Source of the DNA: CBDFGS01 sp965247255
Lineage (GTDB): Bacteria; Chloroflexota; Dehalococcoidia; Lucifugimonadales; CAUZJF01
Length of the DNA stretch: 64,000 nt
Reading direction: 5' to 3'
Assembly (NCBI GenBank): GCA_965247255.1
Contig: CBDFGS010000012.1
Coordinates: forward strand, 496,001-560,000
Within the stretch, counting starts at the first letter, position 1; each line of letters begins with the position of its first letter. The translations under genes were made by a program, and so were the position numbers. The notes beneath the pieces were generated by a model. That model was not told the origin of the DNA. It ran no database searches and saw nothing but the letters and a program-made list of their open reading frames with translations. Shown here piece after piece: positions 8,849 to 17,079 of the stretch.

Positions 8849-8884
8849 CTCGCCCCTGAACACGCTGTTGTGCTCAGGGGCGAG
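8849..8884. other. Strong intergenic hairpin
   Basis: CTCGCCCCTGA (8849-8859) pairs perfectly with TCAGGGGCGAG (8874-8884), and CAC/GTG can extend the stem inside the loop. No T-run follows on either strand, so it is not a clear terminator. It lies 47 bases before the SDR start and could be a leader structure or a repeat. Confidence 0.45.
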
Positions 8885-8931
8885 GCGCGTATGATTCCCT
8901 ATACACCGACATCGACATTGAGGTATACAGC

Positions 8932-9699
8932 ATGACGCAAGAATTGTTCGATCTGGCGGGAAGAGTCGCCATCGTTACCGGAGGCAACGGTGGCATTGGG
9001 CTTGGCATCGCCGTGGGGCTCGCCGAGGCTGGGGCTAGCATCGCAGTCCTGGCGCGTAACGAGGCTAAGACCGCCGCCGCCCTGGAATCGCTCCGCGGCC
9101 TGGGAGTCGGGGTGCTAGGAGTCGTCGCAGACGTTTCCGACGAGGCGTCTGTCGCCAGAGCCGTGAGCGACACCGTGGACAGGTTCGCCCGCGTGGACAT
9201 TCTGGTGAACAACGCCGGTATCAACATAAGGAACCGTCCCGAGGATTATTCCGTCGAGGAGTGGGACCAGATCGTGGACATCAACCTGCGAGGGTCCTTT
9301 CTCTGCGCCAACGCCGTCTATCCGCATATGACGAGGCAAGGCGGGGGCAAGATAATCAACATCGGCTCGATGACCTCGATCTTCGGGGTCGAGTGGGCCG
9401 CTCCATACGGGGCCAGCAAAGGCGGAGTCGTTCAGCTGGCCAGGAGTCAGGCGGTGGCGTGGGCGAGAGACAACATTCAGGTCAACAGCATCCTGCCGGG
9501 TTGGGTCAATACCGACCTCACCGGACAGCTGAAATCGCAGTTCCCTGAGCGGTACGAGCAGATCGTCGCCCGGATACCTCAGGGGCGATGGGGAGAGCCG
9601 GCTGACATGGCGGGCGCCGCGGTGTTCCTTGCCAGTGCCGCCTCAGACTACGTGACCGGGGTGGCGATACCGGTGGACGGCGGCTACACCTCGTTCTGA
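8932..9699 (+). CDS. SDR family oxidoreductase (short-chain dehydrogenase)
   Basis: 255 residues, classical SDR. The cofactor motif TGGNGGIG is at 16-23, NNAG at 93-96, and the catalytic Ser146, Tyr159 and Lys163 lie in NIGSMTS and YGASK. It ends in a typical VTGVAIPVDGGYTSF. It resembles gluconate 5-dehydrogenase or 2-deoxy-D-gluconate 3-dehydrogenase and FabG-like enzymes; which alcohol or ketone it acts on is unknown. GAGG nine bases before the ATG supports the start. Confidence 0.9.
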   Translation: MTQELFDLAGRVAIVTGGNGGIGLGIAVGLAEAGASIAVLARNEAKTAAALESLRGLGVGVLGVVADVSDEASVARAVSDTVDRFARVDILVNNAGINIRNRPEDYSVEEWDQIVDINLRGSFLCANAVYPHMTRQGGGKIINIGSMTSIFGVEWAAPYGASKGGVVQLARSQAVAWARDNIQVNSILPGWVNTDLTGQLKSQFPERYEQIVARIPQGRWGEPADMAGAAVFLASAASDYVTGVAIPVDGGYTSF

Positions 9700-9860
9700 G
9701 GAGCCTAATTCCCCAAGGCGGACCAAACGTATGAAAGTAACCATATCCAAACGTCGCCGGGGTTGGTGCTGTGGACTGTTGCTGCGCCCTGGGCGGGCCT
9801 CGCGAAACTCCTGAACGAGAGCCGTTAAGGGAGATAGAGGATTTTCGAGCGGCCCGCGGC

Positions 9861-9895
9861 GAATCCCCCTTAATCCCCCTTTTCGAAAGGGGGAG
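9861..9895. repeat. REP-like repeat AATCCCCCTTAATCCCCC
   Basis: Two AATCCCCCTT units in tandem, followed by AAAGGGGG. The second unit and the G-run make a perfect 8-bp stem (9875-9882 with 9886-9893) around TCG. The same type of short repeat is seen between genes in many unrelated bacteria. It lies in the 258-base spacer between the convergent SDR and RACo genes, where I see no coding sequence. Confidence 0.6.
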
Positions 9896-9957
9896 ACAAG
9901 GATGGCCTCTCCAGACTCCCGGAAACGAGGGATTACTTGAGAGCCCGGCCGCGACCG

Positions 9958-11580
9958 CTAGGCAACTGAGGCGGCCATTGGCTTGAACATGCAGCCTTCG
10001 ACGAATATATCGAAGAAGTCGCTGGTGGTCTCCAGCTCAATGTGCTCGATCCGGCGCGCCATCTTCTCAGCGACGTCCCGCATGCCGCCGTTCAAGAGCA
10101 TGATCGTGGCGCCTTCGAGGGCGGCGTTCCCCGCCTTCACTACCTTCTCTTCTGGGACGCGAGCGACGAATCCTATAGCTTCCGCGTTGCCTACGTCCAC
10201 GTAGTTGGCGAACCCCCCGGCGAGATACAGGCGCGCCACGTCGTTCGCCGAGATGCCGTATCGCCGTAGCACGATCCACTGGCCGCAGTAGTTGGCCGAC
10301 TTCGCTTGAGCGAGCGCACTGATGTCGGCCCGCGAGAGAGACAGGCCCCTGTCCGGCGCAAACATGAACTCGTTTTCCCCATTATCGAAGACCCCGAGCT
10401 CGTTCATCCTGCCGGTGCGCCTCAACTCCGAGAGCAGGTCGATGAGGCCGGAGCCGCAAATCCCGTCGGGCTTGACGTCTCCGATGGTCCGGTAGGTGAC
10501 CTCGTCGCCCTTGATCTCCACGCTCTCCACCGCGCCTTCGTAGCCGGGCATGCCGTAGGTGACCTCACCGCCTTCAAACGCTGGGCCGGCAGGACACGAG
10601 GCCGCCATCAGGCGGTGTCTATTGCCGACGACCACCTCGGTGTTAGTGCCGACGTCGATGAGCATCACGACGTCTTCTTCCTGGTCCATCCCGATGGCCA
10701 GGAGGTCTGCCGCCACGTCGGCGCCAACGTGGCAGCCGATCAGCGGCCCGCTGTATACGTGCGCCTGAGGGAACACGCGCAGCCCTAGCTCTGAGGCCTC
10801 GACATGGAGGGCGGTAGTCTCCCTCTCCCCCCTGTCCATTTCTTCCTCGATGAGCGACTTATAGGGCCTCTGGCCGATCGATTGCACGTCGACCCCGAAG
10901 ACGATGTCGCGCATGGTTGCGTTTCCGACGATGACGATCTCGTAGATGCGCCTGCGATGGAAGCCGAGGCGCCGACTCATGTCGCCTATCTCGAAGTTGA
11001 TCGACGAGAGCATCACCTGCTGGAGCTCGCCCTGGAATTCGCCACCGTCGTACGAGATGCGGTGCATAATGTCGCTGCCGCCAAATCGCTGCGGGTTCTC
11101 GAACGAGGCAGTGTAGACTACGTCGCCGCTCTCCAGGTCGACCAGGTTAAGGACAACCGTGGTGGTGCCGGCGTCGATAGCGAGGCCGTATATCTGTCCG
11201 CGATAGGAGTCGATTCGCCGGTCGCCAAAGTATACGTCGTCGCCCCTGCGGACGGTCATGGGATCGAGCTTCACATCTCTGTGGATCGACTGCGTAAGGA
11301 TCCGCGGCTGCCTGCGCAGCACGGCGAACTCGACGTCCGCTTCAGGGTCGGCGACCGCAGCCTGGCAAGCGAGCCTGTAGTTATCTCGCAGGAACTCTTC
11401 GGGTGCTGTGGCAGCGCTCAGCGCTTCCATGCCCCGGCGCACCTCGACGATGCACTCGTGGCATTCTCCGCTCCTGCCGCACGACGTGGGTACACGGACT
11501 TTGAGGTCGTCCGCGTAGTCGAATATGGTCTTTCCGGCGGCCAGCTCGAGGCGGCGGTCGCCGTATATCAGAGGGGCCAT
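9958..11580 (-). CDS. RACo-type corrinoid activation protein (ferredoxin + ASKHA)
   Basis: 540 residues. Residues 1-85 are a 2Fe-2S ferredoxin-like domain with ligands Cys34, Cys40, Cys43 and Cys72 (SCGRSGECHEC, LACQA). The rest is the middle and ASKHA ATP-binding region of the DUF4445/RACo family, with IDAGTTTVVLNLVDL, LIDVGTNTEVVVGN and GICGSGLIDLLSEL. Such proteins use ATP to drive electrons onto an inactive cob(II)alamin protein and return it to cob(I)alamin. Its place at the end of the corrinoid operon fits that job. No clear ribosome site before the ATG; a strong hairpin repeat separates it from the preceding gene and may tune its expression. Confidence 0.9.
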   Translation of the reverse strand: MAPLIYGDRRLELAAGKTIFDYADDLKVRVPTSCGRSGECHECIVEVRRGMEALSAATAPEEFLRDNYRLACQAAVADPEADVEFAVLRRQPRILTQSIHRDVKLDPMTVRRGDDVYFGDRRIDSYRGQIYGLAIDAGTTTVVLNLVDLESGDVVYTASFENPQRFGGSDIMHRISYDGGEFQGELQQVMLSSINFEIGDMSRRLGFHRRRIYEIVIVGNATMRDIVFGVDVQSIGQRPYKSLIEEEMDRGERETTALHVEASELGLRVFPQAHVYSGPLIGCHVGADVAADLLAIGMDQEEDVVMLIDVGTNTEVVVGNRHRLMAASCPAGPAFEGGEVTYGMPGYEGAVESVEIKGDEVTYRTIGDVKPDGICGSGLIDLLSELRRTGRMNELGVFDNGENEFMFAPDRGLSLSRADISALAQAKSANYCGQWIVLRRYGISANDVARLYLAGGFANYVDVGNAEAIGFVARVPEEKVVKAGNAALEGATIMLLNGGMRDVAEKMARRIEHIELETTSDFFDIFVEGCMFKPMAASVA

Positions 11581-11624
11581 TGCACAAATGTATCGTGAGT
11601 CATATCAATGTGCTGTTGAAATCC

Positions 11625-11654
11625 AGTGGGGGCACGGGTTCCCGTGCCCCCACT
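11625..11654. repeat. Perfect 14-bp inverted repeat, GGGGCACGGG type
   Basis: AGTGGGGGCACGGG (11625-11638) and its exact complement (11641-11654) are separated by TT. It lies between two genes of the corrinoid operon, 45 bases before the RACo start. GGGGCACG palindromes are a common REP class. In the transcript it would form a very stable hairpin that could lower or stabilise downstream expression. Confidence 0.65.
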
Positions 11655-11697
11655 GCTCGCGTCCATACTACTTGTCGGGCCCGCGGATGGGATGACG

Positions 11698-11940
11698 CTA
11701 GACTTCCCACGCGCTGCGGTAGTCGAGGCTGTCGCTGCCGGTGCATATAAGCAACTCGCCCTGGGGGACGTCCCGGTCCTGGTTGCGGCAGCCGAATTTG
11801 GCGGTGCAGCGGTCCTGGACGTTCTTGTAAGGGCACCTCCAGGTCGAGACTTTTGTGACAGCCTGGGATACGTCCCTGAAGATAGTCTCCAAGCGTGCGA
11901 TGCTTGCCTGGTAGCGCTCTTTGTCGACCTTCTGGTGCAT
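11698..11940 (-). CDS. Small Cys-rich protein in corrinoid operon, unknown
   Basis: 80 residues beginning MHQKVDKERYQ; the frame extends further upstream but the segment before this ATG has non-coding composition. A helical N-terminal half is followed by a Cys-rich half with WRCPYKNVQDRC, AKFGC and LLICTG, four Cys that could bind Zn or an Fe-S cluster. I do not recognise the family. It sits between the corrinoid protein and its activator, so it may take part in electron delivery or in assembly of the methyltransferase complex; this is inference from position. Confidence 0.6.
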   Translation of the reverse strand: MHQKVDKERYQASIARLETIFRDVSQAVTKVSTWRCPYKNVQDRCTAKFGCRNQDRDVPQGELLICTGSDSLDYRSAWEV

Positions 11941-11971
11941 CGTTCGACTAGGTGGCTGCCTGGCGGCAGGC

Positions 11972-12748
11972 CTAGGACGCGGCGCTCTGCGAGGCCGCCG
12001 ACTCAGCGGGTCCCACGCCATCGGCCGCAACAAGCTCTTTGGCCAGGTCCACGCAGGCGATGGCGTCCTTACCGTAGCCGTCCGCGCCCATATCCTCAGC
12101 GAACTCCTGGGTTACGGGCGCGCCGCCGACCATGATACTCACAACCTCCCTGAGTCCCTCGTCCTCGAACGCCTGGATCGTCCTTCCCATATTGGGCATG
12201 GTGGTCGTAAGCAACGCGGACATACCCATTACCTTTGCGCCGTGCTCCTGGACTGCGTCGATAAACTCCTCCGGCTTGGTGTCGACGCCGAGGTCGTGGA
12301 CGACGAATCCCGTTCCCCTGAGCATCATGATGCAGAGGTTCTTGCCTATATCGTGCAGGTCTCCCTTCACGGTGCCCATTACTACGGTCCCGATGGGCTC
12401 GATGCCCGATGCCGATAGGATGGGCTCGATATGGGCCATTCCGGCTTTCATAGCTCGGGCTGAGATCAGCACCTCAGGGACGAATATGATGTTGTCGCGA
12501 AACTTGATCCCTACTATCGCCATGCCCGCTATCAGCCCATCGTCGAGGATGGTGTTGGCTTCGAAATCCCTCTCCAGCGCCTCTTTGGTCAGCCGGTCGA
12601 CCTCGTGTTGGTCCCCGACTATGAGCTGGTAGGCCACCTCATGCATCAACGGGTCCGTCCCCTCGAAGAGCCCCCTAATGTGCTTGATCTCGAAGGGCTT
12701 GGTTACGTGGGTGATCTCTTTCTCAAGACCCTCATGGCCGGTCGTCAT
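11972..12748 (-). CDS. Corrinoid (cobalamin-binding) methyl carrier protein
   Basis: 258 residues of the MtbC/MtmC/OdmC class. Residues about 28-110 are the helical cap domain and 118-245 the Rossmann-like B12 domain. The DxHxxG motif is D130-L-H132-D-I-G135, where His132 is the lower cobalt ligand, followed by the usual GMSALLTTTMPNM and VGGAPVT. It carries the methyl group between methyltransferase I and methyltransferase II of the operon. The last 15 residues are an Ala/Ser tail. Start at the ATG giving MTTGHEGLEK. Confidence 0.92.
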   Translation of the reverse strand: MTTGHEGLEKEITHVTKPFEIKHIRGLFEGTDPLMHEVAYQLIVGDQHEVDRLTKEALERDFEANTILDDGLIAGMAIVGIKFRDNIIFVPEVLISARAMKAGMAHIEPILSASGIEPIGTVVMGTVKGDLHDIGKNLCIMMLRGTGFVVHDLGVDTKPEEFIDAVQEHGAKVMGMSALLTTTMPNMGRTIQAFEDEGLREVVSIMVGGAPVTQEFAEDMGADGYGKDAIACVDLAKELVAADGVGPAESAASQSAAS

Positions 12749-12811
12749 TTCAAGTCTCCATCGCTCGGTACTCGTCCAACGCAGCTATTATTGGTACGAG
12801 ACTCGTAATTG

Positions 12812-13052
12812 TCAATTGAAACGAGGTGGTTGAGGACTACTCCTTGCGGCCCCCCTGAGCAATCGTTTGACCAGACGCCGCGAGACGATGCCCGCCACCA
12901 GCCCCAAAGCTCCGATCGCCACGGACGCGGTGCCCATGCGTCGTAACCCGGAGGTTGAGGGGGTCTGGCTTGGATTGCGCCGGCGGACTACCCGTCTTGA
13001 ACATCTTGGCCCCACAGACGGCGCACAACCCCTGGGTGCCGGGGGCGACCAC
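12812..13052 (-). pseudogene. Possible frameshifted zinc-finger/membrane small gene
   Basis: One frame from GTG 13052 gives a short segment with LCAVCGAKMFKTG; another, ending at 12812, gives MGTASVAIGALGLVAGIVS, a membrane helix followed by a basic end. Joined by a single-base shift near 12960-12990 they would make one protein of about 80 residues with a CxxC knuckle and a membrane anchor. Either part alone looks incomplete. It fills most of the 412-base gap between the corrinoid protein and the pterin-dependent methyltransferase. It may also be chance. Confidence 0.25.
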
Positions 13053-13160
13053 TCTTGGTGGTCGCGGCCCGAGCGTCTCGCATCTCTCGCTGAGCCCTAC
13101 AGCTCAGGCAGTAACCTGACGCCACTACGACCCCCCCCAGACTCTCGGTTTCCACCCGCG

Positions 13161-14195
13161 TCACGCCAGCTTACCGTCTCGGAAGGCCTGAATAAAGTTC
13201 ATACAGAAATCATCTCGGCCTATAAGCATGTCTCTGGCAAGCCTGAACCGCTCACTCTCGGTGTCCAGCTTGAGCACTGAGCTGAGCTTGGTGGCTATGG
13301 GGTCGATGATCCCGGAGTTGATCCCGGCCTCGAGCCCCAGGAAGATGAAGGTCTCGTTGATGAGCTTGCGACTGGGCATCCCGAAGGAGACGTTGCTGAG
13401 ACCACCTCCGATGTGGATGTCGCTGCCGTACCGCTCCCTGAGGGCCTTGACCGCGTTGAAGTAGTGGTTGCCGTTCTGCTGGTCGACTGAGATAAGGAAC
13501 ACGATGCCGTCGATAAATACGTCCTTGAGGGAGACTCCCCTCGCCGTGACAAGCTCCATGATGTCGTTCACGTTCGCCACTCGTTCCTCGTCGTCTTCAG
13601 GCATCCCCGTGGCGCTGGTCGCCATCACGATAATCCTGGCGTTGTGCTCGATGGCCATATCGAGAGCCGGCATTCGCTCGAACGCGACGGAGTTGACCAG
13701 AGGCCGGCCCGCCCTCCCGTCGTAGGCCTCCAGCCCCACGTCGATAATCTCTACCAGCGAGGAGTCGATGGACGGCGGTACCGGCGATACCTCCTGCACG
13801 GCCTCCACTGTCCACGTCATACACCGCTTCTGTATCTCCACATCGTAGTGGACCTCGTCGACGTTGATGTCGAGGTACTGCGCGCCGGCTTTGGCCTGAC
13901 GCATCGCCTCGAACTGGACGTAGGCCCTCCCCTCCGCCTGCTCAGCCGGATCGTCGCTGGTGCCCTTCATCATTGCAATCAAGAAGTGCTTGATCTGGCC
14001 CTGCTCGTATGCCTGAGTCTCCTTGAACCAATCGGGGACCGTCAGGTAGCGCTCTTCGCCGTTTTCGCCCCGGAACGGTACGGCCTCCGTTCCGTCCTCC
14101 AGCGTTACAGCGCGGCGGCCATTACGAAGCACCACGCGGGTGGCGTGGATGTTCTCGCCTATGATGGTGAACTGGTCCGGGGAATCGATGGCCAT
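13161..14195 (-). CDS. Methyltetrahydrofolate:corrinoid methyltransferase-type protein
   Basis: 344 residues with the pterin-binding TIM barrel shared by AcsE, MetH and methyltransferase II of O-demethylase systems. Visible motifs are FTIIGENIHATR at the start, QYLDINVDEV near 113, SIDSSLVEIIDVGL near 143, LVNSVAF near 165, and HIGGGLSNVSFGMPSRKLIN near 272. It would move the methyl group from the corrinoid protein to tetrahydrofolate, or back. An insert near residues 27-75 with FRGENGEERYL is longer than in AcsE. It is the methyltransferase II of this operon. Confidence 0.85.
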   Translation of the reverse strand: MAIDSPDQFTIIGENIHATRVVLRNGRRAVTLEDGTEAVPFRGENGEERYLTVPDWFKETQAYEQGQIKHFLIAMMKGTSDDPAEQAEGRAYVQFEAMRQAKAGAQYLDINVDEVHYDVEIQKRCMTWTVEAVQEVSPVPPSIDSSLVEIIDVGLEAYDGRAGRPLVNSVAFERMPALDMAIEHNARIIVMATSATGMPEDDEERVANVNDIMELVTARGVSLKDVFIDGIVFLISVDQQNGNHYFNAVKALRERYGSDIHIGGGLSNVSFGMPSRKLINETFIFLGLEAGINSGIIDPIATKLSSVLKLDTESERFRLARDMLIGRDDFCMNFIQAFRDGKLA

Positions 14196-14212
14196 GTGCC
14201 TAACGGCGCGGG

Positions 14213-15268
14213 CTAGGTCTGGGAGTTCCCGTTGCCGCTATGCTCCTCCGTCCAAGCCTTGACGGCCTTGGGTATCTCCAGCAAGTTCTCCAGCTTAGTA
14301 GCCAGAGGTACGGCGCACTCGGGGGCGATCATATTCACGCCGGCGTCCATGCACCGGTATACCTCCGCACGGACCTCCTCCGGACCGCGCGCATAGAGCG
14401 TCTCGGGGTTGTTGATGTTCCCCACCAGGCCGATGCCGCCCGCAACCGCGTCCATCGCCGCCTGAGGGTCGTTCTTGGAGTCGAAGTGGAACATCGCCAT
14501 TCCGCTCTGGGCGATGTACCCCATCCTGTCCAGGGTGTTACCGCAGATGTGAAGGATCAAGGGGACTTCGAGCCTCTCGACCATCTCCTGGTGGAGCTCG
14601 AGGAGGAATTTGCGGTAATACTCCCCGCTGACCAGGTCGCCGGTGGCGTGGTCGGGGAACGTGAGCGCGTCGGCGCCGGAGTCGATCTGCGCCTGTCCGT
14701 AGAGCACTGATATTTCCTTGAGGCGGTTGAGGCACTCCATGGTCAAGGCGGGGTCGTCGATGGTCATCAGCAGGAAGCTCTCTACGCCGAATACGTGGTA
14801 CGCGAGTGTCCACGGGCCCATGGTCTTACCTAAAATAGCCACCTTGTTCCCGAACTCCTGTTTCAGCGTGTGGATGGACTTTGTAATCGCCAGGGTATCG
14901 CGGTGCTCGAGGAAGTCGGAGGGTATCTTGACGTCATCCGGGCCCTTCCAGATAGGTTTGCTCATACGTACGGTTGGCCAGTTGTCCTTCTGCTCCCACT
15001 GCATGTCGCAGCCCAGGGCCGACGACTCCTGAATGATAGTGAAGTAGGGCATGATAGCGTCGAATCCGAGCTCGGTATAGCCGGTCGCGGCCAGCCGGGC
15101 GTTGAGCTCCGGGTCGCGGCAGGCGTCCGGGAACGGGGCCTCGACGAGGTCCATCAGCTCGACGGTGGCGACGTTAGTGGGGTTGCAGACTGGCGTGCGG
15201 TCCACGGGCTTGCCGGCCAGCGCGTTGAGCACCCTCTCTCGTGGCGTCATCGTCTCAACGAATGCCAT
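14213..15268 (-). CDS. UroD-family corrinoid methyltransferase, zinc motif intact
   Basis: 351 residues of the uroporphyrinogen decarboxylase superfamily, MtaA/MtbA/CmuA branch. The zinc ligands expected for methyl transfer are present: His240 and Cys242 in LHICGNTLDR, and Cys318 in APECAVPL (H-x-C-x75-C). The porphyrin-binding features of true HemE are not evident. Start at the ATG with AGGAGG upstream; the longer frame is non-coding in character. Its first codons overlap the end of the preceding paralog by 14 bases. It is the best candidate for the substrate-activating methyltransferase I of the operon. Confidence 0.88.
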   Translation of the reverse strand: MAFVETMTPRERVLNALAGKPVDRTPVCNPTNVATVELMDLVEAPFPDACRDPELNARLAATGYTELGFDAIMPYFTIIQESSALGCDMQWEQKDNWPTVRMSKPIWKGPDDVKIPSDFLEHRDTLAITKSIHTLKQEFGNKVAILGKTMGPWTLAYHVFGVESFLLMTIDDPALTMECLNRLKEISVLYGQAQIDSGADALTFPDHATGDLVSGEYYRKFLLELHQEMVERLEVPLILHICGNTLDRMGYIAQSGMAMFHFDSKNDPQAAMDAVAGGIGLVGNINNPETLYARGPEEVRAEVYRCMDAGVNMIAPECAVPLATKLENLLEIPKAVKAWTEEHSGNGNSQT

Positions 15269-16340
15269 CCCTGTCCTCCTTCTGCGCCTCACCAAGGTCG
15301 GCGATGCCGTTGTGTTGCTGAGCCCACTCCTCCACTGCCCTTGGGATCTCGAGCAGGTTCTCCAGCTTCGTAGCCAGCGGAACTGCGCCCTCCGGGGCGA
15401 TGATATCCACGCCGGCATCGAGGGCGCGGAATACCTCGAGGCGGACCTCTTCGGGCCCACGAGCGTAGAGTGTGACGGGACTATTGATGTTCCCGACCAT
15501 CCTTATCCGGCCGTCGACGATGTCCATCGCCTCCTGGGCGTCGTTCTTAGATTCGAAGTGGAAGGCCGCCATGCCGGTCTTGGCGATGTATCCCATGCGG
15601 TCCAGCGTCTTCCCGCAGATGTGAAGAATCAGCGGGACGTGGAGGCGCTCGGCCATCTCCTGGTGTATCTCCAGCAGAAACCGACGGTAGTACTCCCCGC
15701 TTACCAGGTCGCCGGTGGCGTGGTCGGCGAACGTCAGCGCATCAGCCCCGGCGTCTATCTGCGCCTCCCCGAAGATCACCGCCGCCTCCTTCATCTTGTG
15801 AAGGCACGCCATCGTCGTGTCCGGGTCGTCGATGGACATCAGCAGGAAGTTTTGGACGCCGAAGCCGTGGTAACCGATAGTCCACGGGCCGGTTGTCTTG
15901 CCGAAGACGGCAACCTCGTCGCCGAACTCCTGTTTCAGAAGCTCAACGGTCTTGAACACGGTCTGGGCATCGGGGTTCTCCAGGAAATCGGCGGGTATCC
16001 GGATGTCATCGATACCCTTCCAGATGGCGTTGTTCATTCGGACTGTCGGCCAGTTGTCTTTCTGCTCCCACTGGATGTCGCAGCCGAGGGCCGAGGCCTC
16101 GGCCACCAGGGTGGGGTTGGCGTAGACGGAGTCGAATCCGAGCTCCGTGTGGCCCGTGGCCGCCAGGCGCGCGTTGAGCTCGGGCTCGCGGCACGCCTGT
16201 GGGAAGTGCGCGTCTACCAGGTCCATCAGCTCCACTGTGAGGACACTGGACGGGTTGGCGACCGCGGGCCGGTCGACCGGTTTGCCCGCCAGAGCGTTCA
16301 AGACCCGCTCGCGCGGCTTCATGGCCTCAACGGTAGTCAT
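15255..16340 (-). CDS. UroD-family corrinoid methyltransferase, third zinc ligand lost
   Basis: 361 residues, closely similar to the following gene along its whole length and clearly a tandem duplicate. His240 and Cys242 (LHICGKTLDR) are kept, but the position of the third zinc ligand is Gly318 (APEGAVPL) instead of Cys. It may therefore bind zinc differently, act on another substrate, or serve as a non-catalytic partner in a heterodimer. AGGTGAT before the ATG supports the start. It ends inside the next gene, indicating translational coupling. Confidence 0.88.
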   Translation of the reverse strand: MTTVEAMKPRERVLNALAGKPVDRPAVANPSSVLTVELMDLVDAHFPQACREPELNARLAATGHTELGFDSVYANPTLVAEASALGCDIQWEQKDNWPTVRMNNAIWKGIDDIRIPADFLENPDAQTVFKTVELLKQEFGDEVAVFGKTTGPWTIGYHGFGVQNFLLMSIDDPDTTMACLHKMKEAAVIFGEAQIDAGADALTFADHATGDLVSGEYYRRFLLEIHQEMAERLHVPLILHICGKTLDRMGYIAKTGMAAFHFESKNDAQEAMDIVDGRIRMVGNINSPVTLYARGPEEVRLEVFRALDAGVDIIAPEGAVPLATKLENLLEIPRAVEEWAQQHNGIADLGEAQKEDRDGIR

Positions 16341-16385
16341 CCCAAATCACCTATTTGTTGTGACGGCAGCCGGACGAGCGCGGTC

Positions 16386-17057
16386 TTACGATGGAGGCGC
16401 AAATCCAAGAGTGCCTGTCGTCATCTGCGAGCTTAGGGCGTCCGCGGCAAGCATATCCTCGACCTGGCTAACGTTTCGCGCGTAGGGGAGCACGATCATG
16501 AAGAGCCCATCGTGGCGGTTGCCGCATGTGAATGAGATGCCTTCGCCCACCGCCTCCATCTCGCCGTATCGAGTGAACCCGCCGGTGACGGCCCGCAGGC
16601 GCGCGGCCGGGTTCGGCGCCTCTCCTTCGCCGGTCACCGTGTACACCCAGCGACCGTCGACCTGGCCCGACTCGAAGCCGAGCATGAGAGGCGACCTTAG
16701 GTCCTTGACCAGACCTTCCGGCAACGTGTAGTCTGGGGACTTCTCGACCGCATGCATCGTCAAGAACTTGAGCGGGCGTCCGTGCGCTTGCCCGCAGGAG
16801 AACCGCGCCTGGGTGCTTGTACCTTCGACAGGCTCCAGACCGCCGAGGACGACAAGCTGGTCTCTAATCTTGCTGAGCCGCTCCTCTAAGCCATCCCGAG
16901 CGCTGTAGCTCCAGACGGTGAATATCCCGTCTTTCTCATACAGTCCGACGGAGATTTCGTGGAAATTCGGGTCCATCGTGACCAGCTCGACACACCTGCC
17001 GTACCTCCCGATGATGTCGGTGACTCGGACTCGTTCTCTGGTCTTTGGCTCTGCCAT
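16386..17057 (-). CDS. Unknown protein of the corrinoid operon
   Basis: 223 residues, soluble, with no signal or membrane segment. It has two Cys-containing blocks, RFSCGQAHGRPLKF near 88 and ISFTCGNRHDGLFMIVLPY near 177, which look like an internal repeat, so a two-fold domain structure is likely. ATG 17057 was preferred to GTG 17066 because AAAGGTGAG lies just before it. I do not recognise the family. Its place between the homocysteine methyltransferase and UroD genes suggests a role tied to methyl transfer. Confidence 0.75.
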   Translation of the reverse strand: MAEPKTRERVRVTDIIGRYGRCVELVTMDPNFHEISVGLYEKDGIFTVWSYSARDGLEERLSKIRDQLVVLGGLEPVEGTSTQARFSCGQAHGRPLKFLTMHAVEKSPDYTLPEGLVKDLRSPLMLGFESGQVDGRWVYTVTGEGEAPNPAARLRAVTGGFTRYGEMEAVGEGISFTCGNRHDGLFMIVLPYARNVSQVEDMLAADALSSQMTTGTLGFAPPS

Positions 17058-17079
17058 CGGACTCACCTTTCGATGATCG

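Noticed and set aside
9720..9957. A small gene after the SDR
   Set aside because: The 71-residue frame consists largely of repeat sequence.
10804..11598. Plus-strand frame opposite the RACo gene
   Set aside because: The minus-strand gene has clear ferredoxin and ASKHA motifs; the opposite frame is a codon-usage shadow.
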